DNA from: Copromyces sp. CBS 386.78
Lineage: Eukaryota; Ascomycota; Sordariomycetes; Sordariales; Sordariaceae
Length of the DNA stretch: 64,000 nucleotides
Assembly: GCA_030685235.1 (NCBI GenBank)
Contig: MU839157.1
Coordinates: forward strand, 1-64,000
Reading direction: 5' to 3'
Shown one piece after another: positions 22,846 through 32,910 of the stretch. How positions within the stretch are numbered: position 1 is the first letter of the stretch; each line of letters starts with the position of its first letter. The notes beneath the pieces were generated by a model. It was not told the origin of the DNA. It made no database searches and saw only the letters and a program-made list of their open reading frames with translations. The translations under genes were made by a program, and so were the position numbers.

Positions 22846-23815
22846 CTTGGCGGTTCGATGGACTCTTGCTGGATTTCTTGATTACCGGAAAGGGCTTGAG
22901 CTTTCTTTGAACAATGGGGATGAGAGAAGTATTCGACGGTTGTTGGCTCTGAGGTTTGGTGCAAGTTGGTGATGCCTGACTCGGGGCTGTCTGGTGGGAG
23001 TCGAGGACGGAGAAGATGGCCGGCACCTGGAGCCACTCTTGGCCATATTAAATCGCCTTTCAGCTCTGACCTTGGTGGTTGTTCAGGTGATGAGCAGAAG
23101 ACTTGCGCTTGGGTACCGACCAAGGGGGCCCCGATGTCAACACCACGTCATGTCAAGAATCAGACACTGCAGTCTCGTGTAGGGACACGGAACAGTGCAC
23201 CGACATCATGTCGCCCTTCTTACATAGCCCACCAGATATACGATTCTCCGCGGACGTCGATGCTGTCGGCCAAGAGGATCGGCCAGCTTCTTCTGGGATG
23301 GATGTTCTGGACCACATGGTCAAACTCCCACAACCTACGGACCATGACCCACCGGTTCGTCTCTGATGTTCGCTTGGACACCGTCCGAACACCTCAGCAT
23401 CCTGCAACGGAACACGAAGCTGATAACAGGGTCGACCATACAAAGTCTGCTACGACATCATGAGGGCGCACGTCATGAAGCAAGCCCTCATGGTTGTCAG
23501 GGCGATATCCGGAGCGGCGTGAGAGCTGTCGTCAGTCTGGCCTGAACGTAAATACTAGGCTCAACATCCTCATGGACTTTGTCTTCGTTCTCTCCTCCTT
23601 CACAAAAGCCATTCTTTTTGCCAATCTTGAGTTGCACCCAACTTTGCAACTATCACATTCTTTCATCCCAATACCCACAAGACTCACTTCGTCTTGACAG
23701 ACAAACCACAAGCTACCTCAGCATCAAACCACTATCGTTACCATCACCAATCACCACCTATCAAGGAACCAACATTCACTCTTACCAGCGCCCCGCTGGA
23801 CACCACAACGCCAAA
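22846..23815. promoter_or_regulatory. Divergent promoter region between Hsp20 and the secreted Gly/Pro-rich gene
   Basis: Several overlapping frames on both strands (for example plus 22,966-23,463 and minus 22,638-23,123) contradict each other and show no domain, so I treat this as upstream DNA for two divergent genes. The part from about 23,580 is a pyrimidine- and A/C-rich leader typical of a fungal 5' UTR, ending at CCAAAATGAC around the ATG at 23816. Confidence 0.5.
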
Positions 23816-24730
23816 ATGACGTTCACTCTCACTACCACAATCCTCTCCCTCCTAAGTCTCTTGACCACCCTCGTCTCAGCCGCCCCAGTGGGCGGCGGCT
23901 TCGGCGGTTTCGGCGGGGCCGCCGCGGGTGGCTTCGGCGGTTTCGGCCGGGCTGCCGCGGGTGGCTTCGGCGGTTTCGGCCGGGCCGCCGTGGGTGGTTT
24001 CGGCCGGGCTGCCATGGGTGGTTTCGGCCGGGCTGCCTTGGGCGGTTTCGGCCGGGCCGCCGGCGTCGGTTTCAACGCCGCTCCCTACGGCTTAGGTTAT
24101 GGATACGGCTTCAACCGCTTCAACAACTTCGCCGCCTACCCCTACGGCTACGGCGACGGCTACGGCTACGGCTTCAACCAACTCAACGCGTTCCCCTACG
24201 GCATGGGCTTCAACCGCGTCAACGACGTCGGCGGCGGTTGCCCGGGTTGCTACGAGAACGAGGAAATCCCCATCTACGTCAACAGCGTGCCGCCTCCGCC
24301 CCCGCCCAGCCCAGCTCCCATCATCTACAACGAGATCCCTGCTCCTCTGCCGTCCCCTCCGCCCGTGGTTGTCAACGATATCCAGTCCCCGCCTCCTCAG
24401 GCTCCGCCTACTGTTATCAACAATGTTGAACCTAACCCCCTGCCCAACTTGCCGCCTACTGTCGTGAACAACGTCCCGCCCCCTCCTCCCAAGCCTATGC
24501 CGCCCATGATTGTCAACAACAACGTCGCGGATGAGTGCGATTGCGACGATTGCGGCTGTGGCATTGATTTCGGCAATGCCGAGTTCGTTCAAGAGGATGT
24601 CGAGTATGTCGAAGAACCGGCTGTTGCGTATAGGCCGATCGGCACAACGAGCTTTGTGGAGGATGTTGGTTATGACATTGATTATGATGATGGTATGGTG
24701 CTTGGGGGACAGAGCGTTGTTTATCCTTAG
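23816..24730 (+). CDS. Secreted Gly-rich / Pro-rich low-complexity protein
   Basis: A 304-residue product that I cannot assign to a known family. A signal peptide is clear (residues 1-22, ending LVSA). The mature part has three modules: about seven GGFGRAA/GGFGGFG repeats (25-85), a Tyr/Gly/Asn region with YGYG units (90-130), and four or five Pro-rich repeats built on PP..VVNN (155-235). A short cysteine cluster (CDCDDCGCG) and an acidic tail follow. A cell-wall, adhesive or surface-coat role is possible but is inference. The open frame extends upstream to 23579, but those residues look like translated 5' UTR, and ATG 23816 has a good context and directly begins the signal peptide. Confidence 0.8.
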   Translation: MTFTLTTTILSLLSLLTTLVSAAPVGGGFGGFGGAAAGGFGGFGRAAAGGFGGFGRAAVGGFGRAAMGGFGRAALGGFGRAAGVGFNAAPYGLGYGYGFNRFNNFAAYPYGYGDGYGYGFNQLNAFPYGMGFNRVNDVGGGCPGCYENEEIPIYVNSVPPPPPPSPAPIIYNEIPAPLPSPPPVVVNDIQSPPPQAPPTVINNVEPNPLPNLPPTVVNNVPPPPPKPMPPMIVNNNVADECDCDDCGCGIDFGNAEFVQEDVEYVEEPAVAYRPIGTTSFVEDVGYDIDYDDGMVLGGQSVVYP

Positions 24731-24784
24731 GTATGCTCCCTCCTTTTTGGTGTTTGGTGTTATCTGCTAACGATGATGACCTAG
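24731..24784 (+). other. Probable intron in the 3' UTR, starting right after the stop codon
   Basis: The TAG stop at 24728-24730 is immediately followed by GTATGC. A CTAAC branch site occurs at about 24,766, and CTAG ends the 54-nt segment. All three splice signals match the introns seen elsewhere in the window. The intron would leave the coding sequence unchanged. Confidence 0.6.
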
Positions 24785-25556
24785 GGACCGACCGAAGACA
24801 CTCATTTAAGCAAGGAAGGGCCTTATAGCTGGGACTGCTGGGCGGGAATTGGACCTTAAGCTTCCAAGGGGAAATGAAGAGAAAGGAGAAAGGATACAGC
24901 TACCTACAGCATTTTTGAATGGTCTCGTCTCGTTTGAAGACCATTCCTTCACTGTCATTTAAAACACCACAAAGATTTCCTTATAATGTCAACTGATTAT
25001 GCCGAATTCCCTCTTTCGACAGCCGTGCTGGTGACGGGCAGCGCATCTTCGGAATTTGTGGCTCTTTGTTAGATTTTAGTGTTTCTTCAGTCGTCGTCGA
25101 CCTGGAGAAACTGTCCCGGAAACGGTCCCGCACGCTGTGCGACTTCCAGATGCTATATCAAATATCCCATGCCATGGCCCTTGATGTTTCCAGGATTCCT
25201 TAGTACGTACATACTGAACCTGAAGCTGAACCGGCTTTCAGAATCCGATGCGAGATGTTGTGCTTGACACCAAGCATGTTTGGACATGCCCTCCACGTGT
25301 TGTGAATACCTTGTTTTCCTGCGCTGTCGGCTTGGCAGGGTCTGTCTCGGGGTGTCATTGACACCATGACCAGCATCAACTGCGACGACTTTTGCACTTT
25401 TCCAGGTACGTGGTGCCGAAAATCCTTTTCATCGCCGACCTGATTCCCATGTGCTAATCTTCGTCATGTACTTTATATAGAAACCAGAACTCACATCGTC
25501 TCGACTCTCGCTCGTTGCCGGACCGAAGCACAGCCCATGTGGTTGCGTGGGGAAAC

Positions 25557-25587
<31 letters not shown>

Positions 25588-26382
25588 AAAAGCAGATGGC
25601 TGGAAAGAGGTCCATAGTGGGTCAGCCCAACCGCCTAAAATGATTCGATCCCCCGTTTAACGGCCCGCTATCAACAAGGGCGCCAAAACTTGGCACCGCG
25701 CTGCACCGGGGCCATTCACGACGTCCGATTCGACGCTTCCCGTCCACTAACCTCAATGATGTCATCCCCAACCACCGTTTACGAAGAAGGCCGACGAAGG
25801 GGTAGAACCAGAACGGCCGAGGGAGCTGAACTGAACTGAAAGGTCCAGCCTCCAGCCTCCAAAGAGCGAGCGGCAGAGCCTGCCTCGAAAGGGGACAACC
25901 GAATGCAACCAATGCAAAACGCGAAGCAACTTGATTCCTGGGGCCCTGGCATGGCTGGCATGGCTGGCGGATGCCTACCTGACGTACCTGACCAGGCTGG
26001 GTGGGAGAGGGAAAAGAGATAGAAAGGTCCTCCTTGCATCTGCATGACTTTTTTTTCCTTTTTTTTTTTTTTTCGAACTTTTCCTCTTGTGTGAGCTCTC
26101 TCTTCCAAACACCAAAATCTGCAACCTGCGATTTCTGTGAGCGTTGTTGGTAGCGGAGTTTTGAGAATCTCCTGGCTGCGCGCATTCCCGGCGGCTAAGA
26201 AAGCAACACCCGCCACTCGCTATTCCACGCCTCAAACCACGTTCGCTTTCGAACTCCGTCCCGAATCAGAACTTTGAACGGGCGCGTTAAAACCCTCAAA
26301 AACGGCTACCTGCGCAACCTCCGCCGAACAAAAACAACAAAGGGTTCCAAAGGACCAGCAACAAAGCCAAAGACATCACAGA
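24785..26382. other. Intergenic region with long homopolymer runs
   Basis: No gene is supported. It holds the 3' UTR of the secreted protein gene, a run of 22 C followed directly by 14 A at 25556-25591, and a T-rich tract near 26,049-26,073. Minus-strand frames at 25,622-26,235 overlap in several frames and have no domain. The last 200 bases are A/C-rich leader before the ATG at 26383. Confidence 0.55.
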
Positions 26383-27282
26383 ATGGCCCCCTTTCCATTG
26401 AACCTCCGGGTTCCCCACCTAGACACCGCCGAAATCCTCTCCCACCTCCAGCAGCTCGCAGCCCCATCACCAGTGGCCCCTGCACCCACAGCTGCCCCAA
26501 CTGCCGCTGCCGTTCTCGAAGACCGCCAATACTATGACTCCGTTGCGCCCGCGCCCAACTATGGCTCCGTGCCCCCTAATTATGCCTCAGTCGCTCACCC
26601 CACGGTGATCTACACCCAAGGACCTGCGGTGACCGATACCGTTACCACCACCGTCTTCCCTGCTTCCTCTGTGGTCTCCTCTGCCGCATCAACCGCTACC
26701 GTCATCTCACAAATCGGCGCGACCTCCAACCACGACGGCGGACTCTCGGGCGGTGCTATTGCCGGCATCGTCATCGGTGTAATCCTCTTCCTCATCCTCT
26801 TGGGCCTTCTCTTTTGGTGGCTCGGCGGCGGGGGCAAGAAGAAGCGCCGCGATGATAATTACTATCACGAGGAAGTTCTATCGTCTGGCTCGTCTGGCTC
26901 CGGTGGCGGCGGCGGTGGTGCTGCTTACATCCACCGCACGACGAGGAGGACCGAAAATGTCTATGGGAGCAGCAGTGCCGCTGCTGCGGGAATGAGAGGC
27001 GGCGGTATGAGCGAAACGGATAGCAGTGTCAGCGGTGTCAGCATGTGCTCGTGTGGATGCGGGGCGGTGGCAGGCGCTTGCAAGAGGGAGAAGAGGCGCC
27101 ATTCAAAGCACAGATCTGGTTCCAAGCACGTGCATCACTATCGCCATACGTCGAGGCATCATTCGAGGCACAGGAGCGCGTCGAGGCATGAGTCTCGGGG
27201 GAGGAGTGTAGGGCCGGATGATAGTGAGATGAGGGAGACGCCGAGGGTTTATAGGTATACAAGCGAGAGGGAGGGGAGGTAG
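26383..27282 (+). CDS. Single-pass membrane protein with Ser/Thr-rich ectodomain and basic tail
   Basis: A 299-residue single-exon product. Residues 1-115 are rich in Pro, Ala, Ser, Thr and Val. A transmembrane helix follows (about 125-147, AGIVIGVILFLILLGLLFWW), then a KKKRR stop-transfer. The cytoplasmic tail has a Gly/Ser stretch, a CSCGCG cluster and a long His/Arg/Ser-rich segment (about 230-285). No cleavable signal peptide is obvious. This layout is common among fungal wall-stress sensor-like and other Mid2/WSC-type proteins, but no WSC cysteine domain is present, so the function is unknown. ATG 26383 is the first in frame. Confidence 0.75.
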   Translation: MAPFPLNLRVPHLDTAEILSHLQQLAAPSPVAPAPTAAPTAAAVLEDRQYYDSVAPAPNYGSVPPNYASVAHPTVIYTQGPAVTDTVTTTVFPASSVVSSAASTATVISQIGATSNHDGGLSGGAIAGIVIGVILFLILLGLLFWWLGGGGKKKRRDDNYYHEEVLSSGSSGSGGGGGGAAYIHRTTRRTENVYGSSSAAAAGMRGGGMSETDSSVSGVSMCSCGCGAVAGACKREKRRHSKHRSGSKHVHHYRHTSRHHSRHRSASRHESRGRSVGPDDSEMRETPRVYRYTSEREGR

Positions 27283-27800
27283 AAGCATGCGTGGGGGATG
27301 ATCTTGAAGCTTGATGCTACCGTGAAAGACGTTAGCACAGGGAAAGCGACTTGGATAATGACTTTGGGATTAACTGACCGAACGGAACGGATATGGATAC
27401 ACTTTGGGCATTGATGGGGTATATGATTGGACGATTCTCGATGAAATATGAGAAACACTTGGATACGGGAGACGGATTGTACGTTATAACTTGTTGAGCC
27501 ATCGGCATAATGAAATGTGAATACCATCCCAAACTTTGGCATGCCCGTACAGCCATTCTCATCGCGTGCCTTTTGTACGATCGTTTGGTCGGGGGAACTG
27601 TTGCTCGTACGTGAGCTCTCTCCGCGATATGTACAAGGCGCTCTGTAGCGTGCTTCTCGAGACTGTTGAGCGGTCAATTGAAACATTACTGCCTGAAACA
27701 GTACAAACCAAGGAGATGGGCTCGAGGGGTTTACGTGGTGCACTGGTGGACTTGGGTCTTCCGGGAACGATTGCCCGAGAGTGCAAGACCCTGATGATTT
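27283..27800. other. Intergenic region downstream of the membrane protein
   Basis: Convergent 3' region between the membrane protein gene and the minus-strand F-box remnant. Overlapping frames on both strands, none convincing. Confidence 0.45.
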
Positions 27801-28320
27801 TCTGGAAGGGCGGGAGAAGAGAGGGTTTGATGTTAGCGGAGGAAAGCAACAACTGATCTAAGGGTTTATACAGCAATGCACGTACCTCGGCCATCCATGT
27901 CATGAACGTCGACAAAACCTTTCTCTCCTCTGACTCTCTCACGAACTTGTCCGCTCTGTATTCATGACGATCAACATCTTTCGTGGTCAGATCTCTCGCC
28001 ATATCCTCCAACCCTAGATGTTGATTGCAAGGTTCTCCTCGCAAACTGCCAAAGTCGGCGGGTTCTGTATCCGTTTGGGGTGTTGAGTTGTGCGATCACA
28101 TATATGTAATTTCGGTAATCCAGCGCATGGGTAATTACGACTGCAGAGACACCGCGAGTGTGAATTTGCAACGTTGACGCCGTTATTAAGTAGATCCCGG
28201 ATTACGTCGATGTGGCGGAATAGTACAGCCAAGTCAAGCGCGTGCCACCGATATCGAGGCCAGCGTTCTCCCGTGCGGGCTTCGATAAAGTCAGGGCGAT
28301 CCAGAAAGTTGTTGGATAAG
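27801..28320 (-). pseudogene. Third F-box/ankyrin family copy, degraded
   Basis: Reading down from 28320 the frame gives FLDRPDF, then YRWHALDLAVLFRHIDVI and LLNNGVNVANSHSRCLC. These match WWHPIDLAVYFGHKKII and LVENGVSIQHANSRGLC in the intact gene at 15459. The frame continues to LAVCEENLAINI (matching IACKEDWEMGNLLLDI) and stops at 28014. The next homologous block, QHLGLEDMARDL to MTWMAE, lies in a different frame, so a frameshift separates them. A likely intron follows (GTACGT at 27885 to CCAG at 27802). Upstream sequence to about 29058 has an open frame with LFDICNSIL that could be the F-box end, but that link is weak. I judge it a pseudogene. Confidence 0.7.
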
Positions 28321-29466
28321 CATCAGGCAATCTTTGGATGCAGACTTGAGTGCGGACGGGCGGTTATCGTTGAAGTCGTTGGAGGCAGGCGGGCTCAGCT
28401 TTTCTCCGTTGAACAGAGTGTTGGGGAACCAAATGCTTGAAAAACTTGGCATAATGCTCATCCATGCTCGTGTGGAGGGCAGGCGTTGGACGCTGGGAGA
28501 GGCAACAACGAAGGAGGAGAAAAGAACCACACTGAGCTCGGAACTTACTGATGGGACAAAGCTCGACTGGCTTCAACACAGTTCTATGAAGAGGGGGACG
28601 GCTTTGCAATCTGTAACAAATATGTGATATTGGAAGTTGCGTAATGATGATCATCGCCCAATACCAGCAAGGTAATCTGGCAGACACTCGAGCGTTGAAG
28701 ACGTCAAGCAAGAAAAGAGACGCAAAGACAAGTCTTTTGTCCTGCTGAAAAGCCCAAAGACGTCTTTGGCATGACCATGTAGGACGCTGGTCAAGCCTGC
28801 TTCACACAAGATGCTGTTGCAGATGTCAAAGAGTTTTGGGTAAGAACAATCATGCAGCGTGTCGTAAGTGCACCCGCTGCATGAGAGCCTTCCTAAAATT
28901 TCTGGTTTTCTCCAATTGGCAAGAGCATAAGGTAGGTATGTATCAAATGGCATGCATCGGCGACCAGGACAACATGGCGGTGGCATTTCCCCGCCGAGAT
29001 TACTCCTTCCATATCCTGTCAGAAAGAAAAGTTCTTCATGCAGGCGTGAAATCTGCACAGGATGCAGGCACGAACACCAACAATTCTGGTCGGGGACAGA
29101 GCAATGCTGCAGAGACAGGTAAATCTCAGAATGGCACTGCAGGGTTACAAGTTTCTGGAAGCCCAGTCATGAGGTGCTTCTGCCTCCTGACAACTGCAAG
29201 TCTGCAAACCGGCTAACATGAGCGTCTGGGACACTCTGCGTTTTACGTTCTTCTACGGTACAAGTTGCTCTCTATCCCCAATGGACAACCCCCATCGGTC
29301 GTCCGCAATGCATCTTTTTTTTTTTTTTTTGCTACTTTATTGCCAACCAAGGAAGACTGCTGACCGCGGCAACATCAAACCCCCCCTGGTTTCCCCATCA
29401 CTTCCAGAGCTCTTTACCTTTCCATCTCTCGACCTCTTCCTTTCGTATCGGCACATGCCATCCACC
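28321..29466. other. Region upstream of the third F-box copy and of the phospholipase gene
   Basis: Contains conflicting frames on both strands. The minus-strand frame 29058-28651 may hold the decayed N-terminal half of the third F-box copy. The plus strand from about 29,220 is promoter and leader for the phospholipase, including a 16-base T run near 29,313-29,328. Confidence 0.45.
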
Positions 29467-30314
29467 ATGAAGGCCTTCTCGTTCCTCCCGCTGCTGGCTA
29501 CGGTCTTCATGAGCTTCATGTTGGCCACCACCGCCCTCCCGGGCCTCCCTCTCGAGAACCGGAGTTCGAAACTAGACGCCAAGAAGAAGCCCAAGGAGCC
29601 GCACAGGAGCTCGGCTAACCCCCCAAACACCGGATATGTCCTACAATGGTGCAAATACACAGCGGGGATGATATTCCAGTGGGACCTGCCCACGTTCATC
29701 AAGCACCGGGAGAAGAAGTTCAGCCTCGGACCTCTCACGTGGGATTGGTCATCGGACGGGTGTACCGGCGTGGTGGACAACCCGCTCGGCTTCCCGCTCA
29801 AGCCGGCCTGTCAACGCCACGATTTTGCATACCGGAACTACAAGGTTCAATACCGTCTTACGCCGCATGCCAGGTACCAAATTGACCAGAACTTCTTGAA
29901 AGAGTATGTCCCGTTTTGACCGCTACCGGCTTTTTAACATTTCTTGGTGCTGTGAGCAAAGGCTAATATGCGATTGCGTCTCCTAGCATGCTACACCAGT
30001 GCGAAGGACAGAGAAGTGATTGCAGGGATGTTTGGGCAAGAGGATACTATTGGGGAGTCCGACATTTTTATAAACACCACGAGCAATACCGGGAGGATGC
30101 CCCTAAGGTCAAATTGGTGGACATCAGTGCATCTAAGAACGCTTCTCAATCGACGCATGTTTTTGAAGGGATGGACGCTGATGAAGCGAGGGACGCTGCC
30201 AATGAACACCTACCTGAAGAAAAAGTGAAAGAGTACTACGATCGTGCTCTAGAGCGCATCAAGAGGGCCGTAGCAGAAGCTCAGGTAAAGGGCGCAGGCA
30301 TCTTGTCTGGATGA
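29467..30314 (+). CDS. Secreted fungal phospholipase A2 (group XIV-like)
   Basis: Two exons, 29467-29903 and 29987-30314, joined across an 83-nt intron (GTATGT...CTAATATG...CTAG), give 254 residues. The first ~23 residues form a signal peptide (FLPLLATVFMSFMLATTALP). The catalytic region reads DWSSDGCTG, then KPACQRHDFAYRNYK, containing the His-Asp pair that defines this small PLA2 family. Exon 2 adds further cysteines (MLHQCEGQRSDCRDVW) and an acidic, lysine-rich extension of about 60 residues. These enzymes cut the sn-2 ester of phospholipids and in fungi are secreted and linked to nutrition or host contact. A second in-frame ATG lies four codons upstream at 29455; CACCATGA favours 29467. 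Confidence 0.88.
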
Positions 30315-30634
30315 GCCGCCTGGAGGTTATCACAGAGCAAGGCAAGACACTTGGGGTTGGCAGATGGGTTACCCTGGTTGAATACTCTCTTGCCTGTTTA
30401 TAAAATAGGTCTCAACGACGGAATATCAGGTACTTGAAACCCGTTGTGGACGGAATGGTACTTTGTTGGTCAAGGTGGTGTTTTATTAGGAAGAGAAAGC
30501 CAACTAATGGAAGCTCCGAGTTTCCAAGTCTTTATACTTGACCTTCCCTACCATGGAAGCGCACAGCACACAATCCTAAACTCAAGCCAAATCAACACAG
30601 CCAATTCCCTTGCACGACCTAATCCCCCTCGGCC
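30315..30634. other. Short convergent intergenic region
   Basis: Lies between the 3' ends of the phospholipase gene and the minus-strand beta-helix gene. Nothing recognisable. Confidence 0.5.
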
Positions 30635-32371
30635 CTACAAATTCCCAATAGTCCACAACGTCTGCCCATTGCTCCCAGTAACAGTCACCCACGGCGCCTC
30701 CCTCAAGAACGTCAACAGCTGTCCTCTCCCATCCGTCCCCGACGCCCAAAGCGGTCCGTTCCCATCATACATGACGAAATTCCCATCGACACCAAAGGCA
30801 AGGAAACACTGCGCCCCATTTGTTCCACAAGCCGACGAATAGCGACTGCTAGCCCATTTAACCGTCCACACCCCGCCCGTCGTGTCAATGCCCACCACGT
30901 TCCCATCCCCTTGCACCTGCACATGAAAGTCCCTAAGAGACACGGCCCGTGAAGTAGACGCATCAACAGACAACGTGTTCGGCGTAAAGGATTTGCTGTC
31001 CGGCAGTGGTGGCAGCGGATCCGTCAAGCACAGCCAGTTCGAAGCATTCGTCGCCAGGGCAGTAAACTGACTCTAAACGGTATTCGGCCCCGAACTCCCC
31101 GTAACTCCAGCAGGGTAATACACCAACTGATGCGAAGCTGCAAACTCCGCTTGCTGCACACTTCCACACCCGGCAGCCGAAGCGAAACTCGATAAAGGCG
31201 TCGTAACCCCGCTCACCGAATTCCCCGTAACTGTGAGACCGCCCAACCAGCCGTTCATAACGATAGAGAAACCGATGTTACCCGTAAACACATTGTTGGT
31301 GACGGTGACTTGACCAAAGTTTGTCTCCGGGTGCGGGTTGCTCCAGACTTGGGAACCCATGCCGATTCCGAGGTTGATGAAGGAGCCCGGGTCGCCAGTG
31401 ATGGTGTTATTTGAGACGACGACGCCCGAATAGTTGCCGGACCAGGTCGGGTCGACCATGTTGATGCCGCCAAATTGGAGACCGGAGGAGGTGGAGATGA
31501 TGGTGTTGCGGAGGATGTGAGAGCCAGGGGAGCCGAAGATTACTATTCCGCCGTCTGTGGCGCCTGTGATCTGTTCCACTCTGTCAATAGTGACCCTTTG
31601 TTGTATAAACAGGTAGGTAGGAAACTCACAGTATTATCAGTCACCGTAGTTATCCTTACACTCAATACTTAACCCATCCGCCCACAGTCCATACCCCGTG
31701 GCCGAATCAACACCCTGATGTCCGCACGGGCCAACCTCGTTGAACGTCACCGTCGCCTGCCGACACGGATTATTCTCCTGTCCGCTGCCGATGAAGTGCA
31801 CACAACTCCAGCTGCGCGTGTTCCTCACCACCGTGTGGCTGACAGTCTGGCCTTCCGTGCCGCCGCCCATCTCCAGGAGGGCATCGCCGCCCAAGTAACC
31901 AGCGTTGGGCCGGTTGCCGTCTATCTGGAGGTTGAGCACCTTGACGCTGTTCTGTCAGTTGCCCCGAATGGCGGAGGTCACGGTACTGCCTGGCTGAATG
32001 AGGATCGTGGCCCTTGTGGAATCAGTTGGGTAACCCTGGGTAGAAAGTTCCTGGCTGGAAGCGGTGAAGACGATGGGGGCAGTGATGGGAATGGTTACGC
32101 CGGGGCAGAGACGGACGATGGTGTTGGCGCCGCCGGAGGAGAAGAGGGCGTTGATGGTGGCTTGGGTTCCGGTTGAGAGGCAGGAGGATTGACGGGGGAC
32201 GATGGTGGTGGTATCACTGGTGGCGTTGACGTCGGGTGGAGAGTCGCCGAGGGGGATGCAGCAGCCCTTCCCGGCCCTCCAATCCTTCCAGGGGCCACCG
32301 GGTATGGCGAGGACGAGGGAGAGGAAGTTAAAGGCTAGGGGCAATGCCAAAGCCCGGAAAGAAGTCTTCAT
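30635..32371 (-). pseudogene. Secreted beta-helix protein with C-terminal B-lectin-like domain, two in-frame stops
   Basis: Start at 32371 with a signal peptide (about 22 residues). The first half has beta-helix features of pectate-lyase-like proteins (TILIQPGSTVTSAI, DGNRPNAGYLGGDALLEMGG, NNTITG, TDGGIVIFG). The C-terminal part (about 31,027-30,635) resembles a bulb-type mannose-binding lectin domain (GDGNVVGID, DGNFVMYDGNGPLWASGT). Two stops interrupt one otherwise continuous frame: TGA at 31957-31955 and TAG at 31075-31073; both can come from CGA and CAG by one C-to-T change. An intron 31659-31579 (GTAAGG...AG) keeps the frame. An alternative join at GTGAGT would need an extra frameshift. 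I tried splicing around each stop and found no frame-preserving intron with good signals. Wall polysaccharide action is inferred. Confidence 0.65.
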
Positions 32372-32910
32372 CTCGTTTGATGTCGAGTGGCGAGTTGTTG
32401 GATGCTGACTTCCTTTGGATCATCAAAACGAGTCTTAGTATCGTCTGTTTATACATGTTCATCAAGGGGTGATGAGTAAGTTTGACTTACCTCCGGTGAG
32501 GAGCCGGCACTCCGGTGGAATCTCGGGCTCAATCTTGGGCTGAGTAATCCCACATTGAACACTATCGACAACAATGTTACGCAAGCTCGCTTTGACAACC
32601 TGGTAAGGTAAAGGAGAAAAAAATCAATCGCCATCAGCTTTGTTTTGACAGCTACAAACAGTAAGCAACAACACCATCACCTATTAAAGCTGGTGCCTAG
32701 AACGATCTTCATTCCCTGAATGAGTATCCTCACGGATCATTTTCTAGAACCACCCCATGGCAACTTATGCAGACATGGAAACAAACAGCCACCCAAAATG
32801 CTACGCCAACTAATCCTCAACCGAGATTCCTTTTTGTCTTTGTATTTTCTTTTCCAACATCGCATCAGCACAAGATATCGGACGACTGTAGACCACAAGC
32901 CAGTGTCAAC
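32372..32910. other. Intergenic region between the beta-helix and GH94 genes
   Basis: Includes the upstream region of the minus-strand beta-helix gene and the 3' UTR of the GH94 gene. No gene is supported. Confidence 0.5.

Noticed and set aside
22846..23000. Heat-shock elements upstream of Hsp20
   Set aside because: GAA and TTC words occur, but the spacing is 3 bp and not the canonical 2 bp; no convincing triplet.
22966..23463. 165-codon plus-strand frame and overlapping minus-strand frames
   Set aside because: Mutually conflicting, low-complexity, no domain; the position is a divergent promoter region.
23579..23815. N-terminal extension of the Gly/Pro-rich protein
   Set aside because: Composition is that of a translated leader; a signal peptide starts cleanly at 23816.
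24099..24592. Long shadow frames opposite and beside the Gly/Pro-rich gene
   Set aside because: GC-rich repetitive coding DNA opens frames on both strands; only one has a signal peptide and sensible repeats.
25622..26235. Minus-strand frames of 86-187 codons
   Set aside because: Overlap in three frames, derive from promoter and homopolymer DNA, and show no domain.
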